A DNA stretch of 64,000 nt from Clostridia bacterium (GTDB lineage Bacteria; Bacillota; Clostridia; TANB77; CAG-508). Made by a program: the position numbers and the translations under genes. The stretch is taken from the NCBI GenBank assembly GCA_016290095.1, contig JAEESU010000010.1, positions 1 to 64,000 on the forward strand, read 5' to 3'. Below are positions 25,137 to 33,809 of the stretch, piece after piece (position 1 is the first letter of the stretch; every line of letters begins with the position of its first letter). Below the pieces are notes generated by a model. It saw only the letters and a program-made list of their open reading frames with translations. It was not told the DNA's origin and ran no database searches.

Positions 25137-25163
25137 AAGACCGGCCTAGTGGCCGGCTTTTTT
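25136..25163. terminator. Bidirectional terminator after plsC
   Basis: CCGGCC (25141-25146) pairs with GGCCGG (25151-25156) across TAGT, flanked by an A run on the left and a T run on the right. The GC-rich stem is unusual for this sequence and resembles the one at 29769. Confidence 0.9.
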
Positions 25164-25467
25164 ACACCAAATTTGTAATTATACCGAAGAATCCAATTGT
25201 TATGCTGGCAAACAAAATGATCGAAACAAGTGTTGAGATACTCAAACAGAATCTTGGATAAGAAAGCTTTTTGTAAAAGAGATTAAACAGATTTGTACCG
25301 AATTGATATATTTGATTCTTACTGAATAATTCTTTGTGACTGGCTTCTTTTCCCATTTGGATAGAGTATGCATCTTCAATTCCTGTTATGATGACCACAA
25401 TGACTAAGATCCAGCAGACGCTCAGAAGGAGTAGTACAATTGCCGTTGCTAACTTGATGATCTCCAT
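25162..25467 (-). CDS. Small two-helix membrane protein, composition shifted
   Basis: The 101-residue protein has a long hydrophobic N-terminal segment (residues about 5-29) and a second one near the C terminus (about 76-97), joined by a polar middle with YQFGTNLFNLFYKKLSYPRF. It starts at ATG 25467 behind GAAGGG and has its own promoter with extended -10. Its codons are clearly richer in G and C than those of the flanking plsC and typA genes. It lies alone, opposite in direction to its neighbours, and ends at the shared GC-rich terminator. I recognise no family. It may be a recently acquired gene. Confidence 0.6.
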   Translation of the reverse strand: MEIIKLATAIVLLLLSVCWILVIVVIITGIEDAYSIQMGKEASHKELFSKNQIYQFGTNLFNLFYKKLSYPRFCLSISTLVSIILFASITIGFFGIITNLV

Positions 25468-25529
25468 CTTGAAACCCTTCTTTCTATATTTGGTCGTTTA
25501 ATAATCCCAGGAAATCCTAAAACATGGTG

Positions 25530-25558
25530 ATTATAACACAGAAAAGTTAGTAAATCAA
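25530..25558 (-). promoter_or_regulatory. Promoter of the 25162-25467 minus-strand gene
   Basis: On the minus strand, TTGATT (25558-25553), 17 bases and TATAAT (25535-25530) with an extended TG. The -35 overlaps the palindrome at 25556-25573. Confidence 0.65.
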
Positions 25559-25573
25559 TACGTAAGCGTATTG
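25556..25573. promoter_or_regulatory. Palindromic operator candidate between divergent promoters
   Basis: CAATACG-TAAG-CGTATTG is a perfect palindrome with 7-base arms. It overlaps the -35 hexamer of typA on one side and the -35 of the minus-strand membrane protein gene on the other. A dimeric repressor bound here would block both. No candidate regulator gene is adjacent. Confidence 0.5.
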
Positions 25574-25599
25574 ACAATAATAATGAAAAGATATATAAT
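25571..25599 (+). promoter_or_regulatory. Sigma-A promoter of typA
   Basis: Perfect TTGACA at 25571-25576, 17 bases, perfect TATAAT at 25594-25599. It is the closest match to consensus in the window. Confidence 0.85.
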
Positions 25600-25658
25600 A
25601 TTGTGGTTGAAATTTAATGTAAGGTTTGAAAACTTTACAATTTTTAAGGGGAATTAAT

Positions 25659-27482
25659 ATGAATAACCAAAATATTAGAAATGTAGCAATTATCGCACAC
25701 GTTGATCATGGCAAAACAACATTAGTAGATGCAATGTTAAAACAAAGTGGTATTTTTAGGGCAAATGAACAAGTTGCAGAAAGAGTAATGGATTCAAACG
25801 ATTTGGAAAAAGAAAGAGGAATCACAATCCTTTCTAAAAATACAGCAGTACATTATGGAGATATAAAAATAAATATAGTAGACACACCAGGACATGCTGA
25901 CTTTGGTGGAGAAGTTGAACGTGTCTTAAAAATGGTTGATGGTGTTGTATTGTTAGTAGATGCTTTTGAAGGAGCAATGCCACAAACTAGAGAGGTTTTG
26001 AAAAAATCTTTAGCATTAAACTTAAAGCCAATTGTTGTAATTAATAAAATAGATAGGCCAGGTGCACAACCACTAAAAGTAGTTGATGATGTTATTGAGT
26101 TATTTATTGAACTTGGTGCAAATGATGATCAACTTGAATTTCCAGTTGTATATGCCTCTGGAAAAAATGGTACAGCATCAATGGATTTAAATACTCCAGG
26201 AACAGATTTAAGACCATTGTTTGATACTATTATTAATTATATAGGTGCTCCAGCTTGCGAGATGGAAGGCCCTATGCAAATGCTTGTTTCTAATATTGAT
26301 TATGATGATTATATAGGAAGAATTGCTATAGGAAGAGTTGAAAGAGGACATGTTGATTTAAATATGCCTGTAGTAATTTGTAAAGATGATAACAAAACAT
26401 TAAATGCAAGAGTTACAAAACTATATGTTTATGATGGTTTAAAAAGAATTGAAGTAGAAAGTGCAGAAGCAGGAGATATAATTGCTATGTCTGGAGTTGC
26501 AGGAATTAACATAGGTGATACAATTTGTGATTATAACAATCCAGAAAAAATACCATTTGTTAACATAGATGAGCCTACAGTTTCTATGACATTTAGTGTT
26601 AATAATGGACCTTTTGCTGGAAGAGAAGGAGAATTTGTTACATCAAGACACTTAAGAGATAGATTGTATAAGGAATTAGATAGAAATGTTTCTTTAAGAG
26701 TAAAAGACACTGAATCACCAGATGCTTTTGAAGTATCAGGTAGAGGAGAACTTCATTTATCTGTATTAATAGAAACAATGAGAAGAGAAGGTTATGAATT
26801 ATTAGTTTCAAGACCAAAAGTTATTATTAAAGAAATAGATGGAGTAAAATGTGAACCTATTGAAAGACTTGTTGTAAATGTTCCAGATGATTGCGTTGGT
26901 ACAGTTATTGAAAAGTTAGGAAGAAGAAAAGCTGAAATGGTTAATATGGAACCAGCAGAAGAAGGACATACAAAAGTAGAATTCAAAATTCCAGCAAGAG
27001 GAATTATAGGATATAGAACAGAATTTTTAACAGATACTAAAGGCGAAGGAACAATGAATAGTATATTTGATTGTTACGAACCATATAAAGGAGATATCCA
27101 AGCTAGAACAAGAGGTACAATAGTTGCTTTTGAACCAGGAAAATCAATTACATATGGATTATATAATGCACAAGATAAAGGAGATTTATTTATTGGACCT
27201 GGCGTAGAAGTATATGAAGGAATGATTGTTGGATTAAACTCAAGACCAGAAGATTTAGCAATAAATGTATGTAAGGAAAAACATTTAACAAATACAAGAG
27301 CATCAGGTTCTGATGATGCACTTCGTTTAGTTCCACCAATTCAAATCAGCTTAGAAAAAGCAATTGAATTTATCCAAGATGATGAATTAGTTGAGGTTAC
27401 TCCAAAAAATATTAGATTAAGAAAGAAAATCTTAAATAATAAAGATAGAGAAAGAGCAGCTAGAGCAAGTATGAAAGAATAA
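25659..27482 (+). CDS. typA: Translational GTPase TypA/BipA
   Basis: TypA is a ribosome-associated GTPase of the EF-G family that helps ribosome assembly and stress or cold adaptation. The 607-residue protein shows [15 protein letters not shown] (G1), [12 protein letters not shown] (G2), [16 protein letters not shown] (G3) and NKIDRPGA (G4), followed by the EF-G-like domains and the TypA-specific C-terminal domain (GFVTS-type region, [11 protein letters not shown]). The usual start is ATG 25659 behind AAGGGG; an ATG at 25626 in frame has no ribosome site. It is a single-gene unit between its promoter and a hairpin terminator. Confidence 0.96.
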   Translation: MNNQNIRNVAIIAHVDHGKTTLVDAMLKQSGIFRANEQVAERVMDSNDLEKERGITILSKNTAVHYGDIKINIVDTPGHADFGGEVERVLKMVDGVVLLVDAFEGAMPQTREVLKKSLALNLKPIVVINKIDRPGAQPLKVVDDVIELFIELGANDDQLEFPVVYASGKNGTASMDLNTPGTDLRPLFDTIINYIGAPACEMEGPMQMLVSNIDYDDYIGRIAIGRVERGHVDLNMPVVICKDDNKTLNARVTKLYVYDGLKRIEVESAEAGDIIAMSGVAGINIGDTICDYNNPEKIPFVNIDEPTVSMTFSVNNGPFAGREGEFVTSRHLRDRLYKELDRNVSLRVKDTESPDAFEVSGRGELHLSVLIETMRREGYELLVSRPKVIIKEIDGVKCEPIERLVVNVPDDCVGTVIEKLGRRKAEMVNMEPAEEGHTKVEFKIPARGIIGYRTEFLTDTKGEGTMNSIFDCYEPYKGDIQARTRGTIVAFEPGKSITYGLYNAQDKGDLFIGPGVEVYEGMIVGLNSRPEDLAINVCKEKHLTNTRASGSDDALRLVPPIQISLEKAIEFIQDDELVEVTPKNIRLRKKILNNKDRERAARASMKE

Positions 27483-27488
27483 TTTAAG

Positions 27489-27515
27489 AACCCGCTAACA
27501 TGTTTTTAGCGGGTT
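27489..27515 (+). terminator. Terminator of typA
   Basis: AACCCGCTAA (27489-27498) pairs perfectly with TTAGCGGGTT (27506-27515). The T run after it is short and mixed. Confidence 0.75.
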
Positions 27516-27542
27516 TAAAAATATATTTGGGAGTTAAATAAA

Positions 27543-28130
27543 ATGTATAACAAAGAAGAATTTGAAAAAATGAAGTCTAAGGCTTTAGAAAATCATATTC
27601 CTATTATAATGGATGATACTTTGGAAAAAATAAAAGAAATTCTAAAAGAAGAAAAACCACAAAAAATATTAGAAATAGGAACAGCTGTTGGTTACTCAGC
27701 TTCATGTTTTGTAATTTATTCGGATGCAAAAATAGATACAATAGAACTAGATGAAGAAAGAGCAAAAGAAGCTATAGAAAATGTAAAAAATGTTGGTGTT
27801 TCAGATAGAATAAATATAATGGTTGGTAATGCTGTTGATATTTTACCAACATTAAATGATGAATATGATATTGTTTTTATTGATGCAGCAAAAAGTAAAT
27901 ATTCAATATTTTTACATGAAGGTATAAGATTAATAAGAAATGGTGGATTAATTCTTGCAGACAATGTGCTTTATAAAGGCTATGTTATGAGTGATTATAA
28001 TAAACACAAACAAAGAACAGCAGTAAGACATCTAAGAGAATATATAAAAGAGGTAACAGAAGACGCTAATTTAAATACTGAAATATTAGAAATAGGAGAT
28101 GGATTAGCAATTACTAGAGTTTCTAAATAA
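27543..28130 (+). CDS. YrrM-type O-methyltransferase
   Basis: The 195-residue SAM-dependent methyltransferase belongs to the COMT-like family 3: KILEIGTAVGYSASCF is the SAM-binding loop (residues about 40-55), IDTIELDEERAKEA motif II and YDIVFIDAAKSKY the metal/substrate strand. GGLILADNVLYKGYV is also typical. The Bacillus relative YrrM (TrmR) methylates 5-hydroxyuridine in tRNA wobble positions, so a tRNA target is plausible, but other family members act on small molecules. It is followed at 57 bases by metG, behind its own ribosome site, and the pair may be co-transcribed. Confidence 0.85.
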   Translation: MYNKEEFEKMKSKALENHIPIIMDDTLEKIKEILKEEKPQKILEIGTAVGYSASCFVIYSDAKIDTIELDEERAKEAIENVKNVGVSDRINIMVGNAVDILPTLNDEYDIVFIDAAKSKYSIFLHEGIRLIRNGGLILADNVLYKGYVMSDYNKHKQRTAVRHLREYIKEVTEDANLNTEILEIGDGLAITRVSK

Positions 28131-28187
28131 TTCTTGACGATACTAATATCAAAATATATAATTGATTCATATAAAAGGAGAATAATT

Positions 28188-29762
28188 ATGGATAAAAAGA
28201 AATTTTATATTACTACACCAATATATTATCCAAGTGGTAAGTTTCATATTGGTACAGCATATTGTACATGCTTAACAGATTGCATAAAGAGATATAAAAC
28301 ATTAAGAGGATATGATGCTTATATGCTAACAGGATTAGATGAGCATGGTCAAAAAATACAAACAGTTGCTGAGAAAAACGGATTAACACCACAAGAATAT
28401 GTTGATAAAATGGCAGAAGATTCAAAAGCATTATGGAAAAGAATGGATATAGGATTTGATGATTTTATTAGAACTACTGATGAAAGACATATAAAATCTG
28501 TTCAAAAAATTGTAGAAAAATTCTTAGAGCAAGGTGATATTTACAAAGGTGAATATGAAGGCTGGTATTGTATGCCTTGTGAAAATTATTTTACAGAAAC
28601 TCAATTAGTAGATGGAAAATGCCCTGATTGTGGTAGAGAAGTTAAAAAAATGAAAGAAGAATCATACTTCTTTAACATGAAAAAATATGAAGGTTGGCTA
28701 AAAGAATTCTATAGCGAAAATCCAGAATTTATTGTTCCTGAATCTAGGAAAAATGAAATATTTAAAAACTTTATAGATCCAGGCTTAGAAGATTTATGCA
28801 TTAGTCGTTGTACATTTGATTGGGGAATAAAATTTCCAAATGATCCAAAGCATGTTTTATATGTTTGGCTTGACGCTTTAACAAATTATATTACAGCTCT
28901 TGGATATGGTTCAGATGATGATTCATTATTTAAAAAATATTGGCCAGCAGATTTGCATGTGGTTGGAAAAGAAATTATAAGATTTCATGGCATTTATTGG
29001 CCTATATTCTTACATGCTTTAGGATTAGAACTTCCTAAAAAACTATATGCACATAGTTGGATAGTAATGAAAGATGGAAAAATGTCTAAGTCTGTTGGAA
29101 ATGTTGTTTATCCTGAAGTCTTAATTAATAGATATGGATTAGATGCCACAAAGTATTACTTATTAAGATTAATGAGTTTTGCACAAGATTCAATGTTTAC
29201 ACCAGAAGATTTTGTTGAAAGATTTAATGCTGATTTAGCAAATGATTTAGGAAATCTATTAAATAGAACAATAGGTATGATTAATAAATATTTTGATGGA
29301 GAAATACCAACTGATATAAAAGAACATACTGAATTTGATGAAGATTTAGAAAAATGTGCTAAAGAAACTATTGAAAAATATATAGAAGATATGGACTCAT
29401 ATCATGTAAGTAATGGCATTCAAGATTTGTGGAAATACATTGCTAGAACAAATAAATATATTGATGAAACAGCACCATGGGTTTTAGCAAAAGAAGAGAA
29501 TAAAGATAAATTGAAAAATGTAATGAATCATTTAGCAGAATCTTTAAGGAGAATTTCAATTATGTCTAGGCCATTTATTCCTGGCACATCTTTAGAAATA
29601 ATAAAACAATTAGGTATAGATGAAAAAGATGCTACATGGGATACAGTTGAAATTAATAATATAAAACCATGTACTAAAGTAGTTTCTCAAGGAAAACCAC
29701 TATTTGTTAGACTGGATAAAGAAGTAGAAACTGAATATATTAGAGAATCAATGAAAAAATAA
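28188..29762 (+). CDS. metG: Methionyl-tRNA synthetase
   Basis: MetRS charges tRNA-Met with methionine. The 524-residue class I synthetase has the HIGT signature (PSGKFHIGTAY, residues about 12-22), a zinc knuckle with Cys pairs in CMPCENYF and CPDCGRE, and the KMSKS loop (KDGKMSKSVGN near 302). It ends after the anticodon-binding domain and lacks the C-terminal tRNA-binding (EMAP/Trbp111-like) extension that many Firmicute enzymes carry. No such domain is encoded next to it. The start is ATG 28188 behind AAAAGGAG; the ATG 54 bases earlier is not part of the family sequence. Confidence 0.95.
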   Translation: MDKKKFYITTPIYYPSGKFHIGTAYCTCLTDCIKRYKTLRGYDAYMLTGLDEHGQKIQTVAEKNGLTPQEYVDKMAEDSKALWKRMDIGFDDFIRTTDERHIKSVQKIVEKFLEQGDIYKGEYEGWYCMPCENYFTETQLVDGKCPDCGREVKKMKEESYFFNMKKYEGWLKEFYSENPEFIVPESRKNEIFKNFIDPGLEDLCISRCTFDWGIKFPNDPKHVLYVWLDALTNYITALGYGSDDDSLFKKYWPADLHVVGKEIIRFHGIYWPIFLHALGLELPKKLYAHSWIVMKDGKMSKSVGNVVYPEVLINRYGLDATKYYLLRLMSFAQDSMFTPEDFVERFNADLANDLGNLLNRTIGMINKYFDGEIPTDIKEHTEFDEDLEKCAKETIEKYIEDMDSYHVSNGIQDLWKYIARTNKYIDETAPWVLAKEENKDKLKNVMNHLAESLRRISIMSRPFIPGTSLEIIKQLGIDEKDATWDTVEINNIKPCTKVVSQGKPLFVRLDKEVETEYIRESMKK

Positions 29763-29768
29763 AAAGAA

Positions 29769-29802
29769 CAGGCCCTCGCTATATTAATTGAGCGAGGGCC
29801 TG
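29769..29802 (-). terminator. GC-rich terminator of the 29815-30120 gene
   Basis: A perfect 12-base stem, CAGGCCCTCGCT (29769-29780) with its complement at 29791-29802, is followed on the minus strand by a T-rich tract. It lies three bases from the metG stop-side A run and may also stop metG transcripts weakly. Confidence 0.85.
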
Positions 29803-29814
29803 CCGTTTGTGGGA

Positions 29815-30120
29815 CTAGATGTCTTCCTCGGCAGTGTCGGTGGGAACCACAGTCTTGTGCTTCTTGTGGCTCATGCCGTCACGGTCGTAAGCGAAGGCCC
29901 GCTTGCTCTTACGGATGTTCTTGCGCTCGACTTCGAGCTTGCGGTCCATGGTCCGGACGATGGACTGACACCACTTCTTGTAGCGAACATAATTGTCGCG
30001 AAGATCAGTGGCGGTGTCGTCTGCGTCGGGAGTGCTGGGGCGAGGAACGAAGCAACCGTGCTCCATGAGCTTGTGCTTGATCCTCTTGGGCGGCGTCAGC
30101 TTCTTGTTGGTAGACATCTT
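29815..30120 (-). CDS. Small basic protein of unknown function, strongly GC-rich
   Basis: The 101-residue protein starts at ATG 30120 behind AAAGGAG and ends at 29815. It is basic and without membrane segments: KLTPPKRIKHKLMEHGCF, a middle with YVRYKKWCQSIVRTMDRKLEVERKNIRKSKR and an acidic end (TAEEDI). The coding stretch is about 55 % GC by eye, against under 30 % for the metG and glmU genes around it, and its codons end mostly in C or G. With its own promoter, palindrome and GC-rich terminator it forms a self-contained foreign-looking cassette. The opposite strand is also open because of the composition; the ribosome site and signals favour the minus strand. No family recognised. Confidence 0.6.
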   Translation of the reverse strand, partial: KMSTNKKLTPPKRIKHKLMEHGCFVPRPSTPDADDTATDLRDNYVRYKKWCQSIVRTMDRKLEVERKNIRKSKRAFAYDRDGMSHKKHKTVVPTDTAEEDI

Positions 30121-30170
30121 TTGCTGTCTCCTTTCGTAGTTTTGTAAGCAAGTGCTCACAATAGTACAAC

Positions 30171-30190
30171 ATGTCGGCCAATTCCGACAT
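30171..30190 (-). promoter_or_regulatory. Palindrome at the transcript start of the GC-rich cassette
   Basis: ATGTCGG (30171-30177) and CCGACAT (30184-30190) form a perfect 7-base inverted repeat around CAATT. It lies right at the predicted minus-strand start point, so it is either an operator or a 5' hairpin protecting the mRNA. Confidence 0.5.
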
Positions 30191-30197
30191 AACTAAT

Positions 30198-30226
30198 ATA
30201 TTAACACGATTTTGCTTAAATGTAAA
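30198..30226 (-). promoter_or_regulatory. Promoter of the GC-rich cassette gene
   Basis: On the minus strand TTTACA (30226-30221), 17 bases and TAATAT (30203-30198). The predicted start point is near 30191. Confidence 0.6.
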
Positions 30227-30238
30227 TAGTTTTTTTAA

Positions 30239-30267
30239 TTGACTTAAAATTAAAAGTATAATAAAAT
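30239..30267 (+). promoter_or_regulatory. Sigma-A promoter of glmU
   Basis: TTGACT at 30239-30244, 17 bases, TAAAAT at 30262-30267; the glmU start follows 43 bases later. Confidence 0.65.
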
Positions 30268-30310
30268 AACAATGGATTTTTAGAAAATATCATTTAAGGA
30301 GAGAGTTTCT

Positions 30311-31588
30311 ATGAAAATTGATGATGAAGAAATATATGTAATGACTTTGATTATGGCTGCCGGAAAAGGAACTAGAATGAAATCAAATAAGTCAAAATTA
30401 ATTCACAAAATATATGATAAAGAACTTGTAAAACGAGTTGCAAAACTTGCACATGATATTGGTTCAGATGATGTTGTTGCTGTAGTTGGATATTTAAGAG
30501 AACAAGTGGAAAGTGTTTTAGGTGATACAGTACAATATGCATATCAAGAAGAACTATTAGGAACTGGTCATGCTGTTATGCAAGCAACAAAATATTTAGA
30601 AGGAAAAAAAGGAAAAATATTAATTCTTTATGGTGATGTTCCAATTATTAGGAAAGAAACACTATTAAACTTAATATATAAAAGTAACAAAAATAAAGAA
30701 TATGCTACTCTTTTAACAGCAATATATGAGAATCCAACAGGTTATGGAAGAATTATACGTGATGAGGGTGGAAACATAAAATCAATTATTGAAGAAAAAG
30801 ATGCTAATATGTTTGAAAAAGAAATTAAAGAAATAAACTCAGGAATATATTGCTTTGATATAGAAGAATTATTAAACGCGCTAAAAGAATTAAAGCCTGA
30901 TAATGCACAAGGAGAATACTACTTAACTGATGTAATTAGAATTATGAATGATAAAGGTTTAAAAACAGGTGCAGTTATTGTAGAAGACAACACAGAAATT
31001 CTAGGTGTAAATGATAGAACACAACTAGAATTATTAACAAGAGTATTAAGAATGAGAATAAATTCTGAGCATATGAGAAATGGTGTTACAATTGAAGATT
31101 CAAATTCTACATATATTCATGATGATGTAGAAATTGGTGTAGATACTGTAATTCATCCAAATACTACAATTAAAAGTGGAGTAATTATCGGTGATAATTG
31201 TGAAATAGGACCAAATGCATATATAAGAGAAAATTGTGTTTTAGGTAATGATGTAAAAGTTGGTAGTTTTGTTGAAATAAAAAATACAACAATTGGTGAT
31301 AGAACAAAAGTACCTCATTTAACTTATTTAGGAGATACACAAATAGGTTGCGATTCTAATATTGGATGTGGTACTATAACATGTAATTTTGATGGAAAAA
31401 ATAAAAATAGAACAATTATAGGAGATAGGGCTTTTATAGGTTCTAATGTTAATTTTGTAGCACCAGTAACATTAGGAGATGATGTGTTAATTGCTGCAGG
31501 TTCTACAATTACTGATGATGTACCATCAAAAAATATGGGAATAGCAAGAGAAAGGCAAATAAATAAACTTAGAAAAAATATGGATTAA
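30311..31588 (+). CDS. glmU: Bifunctional GlmU (UDP-GlcNAc pyrophosphorylase/acetyltransferase)
   Basis: GlmU acetylates glucosamine-1-phosphate and couples it to UTP, giving UDP-GlcNAc for peptidoglycan and surface glycans. The 425-residue protein has the pyrophosphorylase motif LIMAAGKGTRMKS near residue 13, EELLGTGHAV and GDVPII. The C-terminal left-handed beta-helix of hexapeptide repeats includes HLTYLGDTQIGCDSNIGCGT and GSNVNFVAPV. It is some 30 residues shorter than typical GlmU, mostly at the C terminus. AAGGAGAG sets ATG 30311; an inner ATG at 30341 has no ribosome site. GlmU begins the run of sugar genes and is followed at 13 bases by a membrane protein gene. Confidence 0.92.
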   Translation: MKIDDEEIYVMTLIMAAGKGTRMKSNKSKLIHKIYDKELVKRVAKLAHDIGSDDVVAVVGYLREQVESVLGDTVQYAYQEELLGTGHAVMQATKYLEGKKGKILILYGDVPIIRKETLLNLIYKSNKNKEYATLLTAIYENPTGYGRIIRDEGGNIKSIIEEKDANMFEKEIKEINSGIYCFDIEELLNALKELKPDNAQGEYYLTDVIRIMNDKGLKTGAVIVEDNTEILGVNDRTQLELLTRVLRMRINSEHMRNGVTIEDSNSTYIHDDVEIGVDTVIHPNTTIKSGVIIGDNCEIGPNAYIRENCVLGNDVKVGSFVEIKNTTIGDRTKVPHLTYLGDTQIGCDSNIGCGTITCNFDGKNKNRTIIGDRAFIGSNVNFVAPVTLGDDVLIAAGSTITDDVPSKNMGIARERQINKLRKNMD

Positions 31589-31601
31589 TAGGAGAAATTA
31601 T

Positions 31602-32792
31602 ATGAAAAAACTAATTAATAATTTGATAAAAAACAGATTCTTAATTTCTTTAATATTTGTATTAGTTGTGTCAATTATAGGTTTAGTGTTTAATTATCAA
31701 AATTATGGACTAAGCTGGATTATAAATACAAATAATATGTTTTCTCCTTGGTTAAATATAAAATTTGTAGGATTATGTCTTGTTTTATATGAATTATTTT
31801 TTATTATCACAAATGAAAATAAAAACTTGTCTTTTTGGGGGAGCATAATTGTTTTACTTTCAAGTGCTGTTGCTTATAATTTAACAAAAATAGATTCATT
31901 AGTATTGGGCTCTTTAACTATAGTATTATTAAATAAGTTATTTACAGAAGAATCTTATAATAAGAAAATACTATATTCAATTTTAATAGTATTAGTAAGT
32001 TTATTTTATTCTTATACATTCATTCCATACGCAGTCGCATTTGGATATTTGTTTATAGGGTTAATTATTTATATTACATTAAAAAATAAAAATACTCTAA
32101 AAGATAGTAAATTTACAAGAATTGCACTATATCTAACTGTGTTTTTTAGCGTGTGTATGATGGCATTTTCAAAACTAATAATAAAAAATACATATGTTGA
32201 AGTTATTACAGAACAATATAATGGTTTAGGATTAATGTTTTCTTATTTATATAATGTGTTATTACCATTTAATAATATTGCTAATAAAGAACTTTTAAGT
32301 AGTATTATAGGTGTAGCACCAATACCAATGTTTATAGCTCTTTATTATATCTACAAAAATGAAAAACATATAGAATTTTTATTACCAGTTACACTCTTTG
32401 CTGTAATTGAAACAGTATTTGCTTTAGCTAATTTACCAGAAACATTAAAAGGTTTGTTATTTTTAACAAATGTAAGTTCAGCAAGAATAATTGATGCTAT
32501 ACAACTTGCAAACTTATTTATTATTTTTTATTTTATTAGTAATGTAAAAGAAAAGTTATTTTCAATAAAAGTTTCAATGAGACTTACAATAGTTTTTTTA
32601 TTGTTATTAATATTAGTTCCATTTCCTAATGAGTTTTCAGGAAGATTAGCACTTTCATTATTTATACTTGAAGAAACACTTTTTATATTTTTGTTTTTGA
32701 ATATGGAAGAAGAATCATATGTAAAAGTTTTAATATTTTTCTTAGTTATATTTTCACTATTGAGTGGTATACCAGCATACTTTCTATCATAA
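31602..32792 (+). CDS. Polytopic membrane protein, probable sugar-locus GT-C-like
   Basis: The 396-residue protein is almost entirely hydrophobic, with about ten or eleven membrane segments and a few conserved-looking loops (LVFNYQNYGLSWI, TNNMFSPWLNIKFVG). It has no signal peptide and no domain I can name. The general look is that of the large membrane proteins later in this locus (for example 56460-58691), which I take for GT-C-type glycosyltransferases or related. It sits between glmU and the rhamnose genes, co-directional and 13 bases after glmU. Confidence 0.55.
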   Translation: MKKLINNLIKNRFLISLIFVLVVSIIGLVFNYQNYGLSWIINTNNMFSPWLNIKFVGLCLVLYELFFIITNENKNLSFWGSIIVLLSSAVAYNLTKIDSLVLGSLTIVLLNKLFTEESYNKKILYSILIVLVSLFYSYTFIPYAVAFGYLFIGLIIYITLKNKNTLKDSKFTRIALYLTVFFSVCMMAFSKLIIKNTYVEVITEQYNGLGLMFSYLYNVLLPFNNIANKELLSSIIGVAPIPMFIALYYIYKNEKHIEFLLPVTLFAVIETVFALANLPETLKGLLFLTNVSSARIIDAIQLANLFIIFYFISNVKEKLFSIKVSMRLTIVFLLLLILVPFPNEFSGRLALSLFILEETLFIFLFLNMEEESYVKVLIFFLVIFSLLSGIPAYFLS

Positions 32793-32835
32793 TTGTGAAA
32801 GTTTTGTGTAAATTGTGGATTGTGTGTAAAATTGT

Positions 32836-32863
32836 TTGATTTTTGAAAAAGCTGTGATATAAT
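32836..32863 (+). promoter_or_regulatory. Promoter of the rfbDACB operon
   Basis: TTGATT (32836-32841), 16 bases, TATAAT (32858-32863) with an extended TG at 32855-32856. Confidence 0.65.
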
Positions 32864-32902
32864 GACCTCGTTAAATGAATAATGGAAAAGAAAGGATATG
32901 TT

Positions 32903-33790
32903 ATGAAAAAAGTATTATTAATTGGAGCAGATGGAATGCTTGGCGGAGAACTTAGAGAAAGATTAGAAAAAAATTATGATGTAGTTGGAACAACAATAGA
33001 AACATTAGATATAACAGATAAAGATGCTGTAATGAAAAAAGCAGAAGAAGTAAAACCAGATTTTATTATAAATTGTGCAGCATATACTAATGTTGATGGA
33101 TGTGAAACACATGAAGAATTAGCAATGTCAGTAAATGGAAGTGCAGTTGCTAATATTGCAGAAGCTGCTAAAAAAACAGATAGTACTTTTATACATATTA
33201 GCACAGATTATGTATTTCCAGGAAATCTACCTGTTGAAAAATTTTATACAGAAGATATGATGCCAGCACCTGTAAGTGCATATGGTAGAACAAAATTAGT
33301 TGGAGAAGAAAATGCTAAAAAGGCTGGAAAATATTACATATTAAGAACAGCATGGCTTTATGGATTAGGAGGAAAGAACTTTGTAAAAACAATGTTAAAA
33401 CTTTCTAAAGATAGAGATGAGTTAACAGTTGTAAATGATCAACATGGAAGCCCAACTTCAACAACAACATTATGCAAAATAATAGAAAATGTTATGGAAA
33501 AAGAACCTGAATATGGAATATATCATTCAACAAATGAAGGTTTTACAACATGGTATGATTTTACTAGAAAGATTTTTGAATTTGCAAATGTTTCTACAAA
33601 AGTAAAACCTATTTCTTCACAAGAATATAAGACAATGTATCCACAATCTAGTGATAGACCAACAAATAGCCAATTATCTAAAGACAAATTAAAAGCTGTT
33701 GGAATTGTTCCAGAACCTTGGGAATCAGCTTTAAAAGAGTATTTAAAAGAGGAATTAAAAGTTGCAGATATTGATCAAACTACACGTTAA
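32903..33790 (+). CDS. rfbD: dTDP-4-dehydrorhamnose reductase
   Basis: RfbD (RmlD) does the last step of dTDP-L-rhamnose synthesis, reducing the 4-keto sugar with NAD(P)H. The 295-residue short-chain dehydrogenase-type protein has the nucleotide-binding GADGMLGGEL near residue 8, NCAAYTNVDGCE, HISTDYVFPG and the catalytic YGRTK. I use ATG 32903 behind AAAGGA; the ATG 21 bases earlier lacks a site. It is the first of four rhamnose genes in the order D-A-C-B, with its own promoter. Confidence 0.95.
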   Translation: MKKVLLIGADGMLGGELRERLEKNYDVVGTTIETLDITDKDAVMKKAEEVKPDFIINCAAYTNVDGCETHEELAMSVNGSAVANIAEAAKKTDSTFIHISTDYVFPGNLPVEKFYTEDMMPAPVSAYGRTKLVGEENAKKAGKYYILRTAWLYGLGGKNFVKTMLKLSKDRDELTVVNDQHGSPTSTTTLCKIIENVMEKEPEYGIYHSTNEGFTTWYDFTRKIFEFANVSTKVKPISSQEYKTMYPQSSDRPTNSQLSKDKLKAVGIVPEPWESALKEYLKEELKVADIDQTTR

Positions 33791-33809
33791 AATAAAGGAG
33801 GAATAAAAC

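Noticed and set aside
28131..28187. T-box leader ahead of metG
   Set aside because: The gap is only about 57 bases, with no T-box sequence or terminator hairpin.
29788..30147. Plus-strand open frame of 119 codons in the GC-rich cassette
   Set aside because: High GC keeps several frames open. The minus strand has the ribosome site, promoter and terminator, while this frame has none of these.
30005..30190. Alternative minus-strand frame starting MSELADMLYY in the GC-rich cassette
   Set aside because: Its start is at the palindrome with no ribosome site, and most of it overlaps the better-supported gene. A short upstream peptide cannot be excluded.
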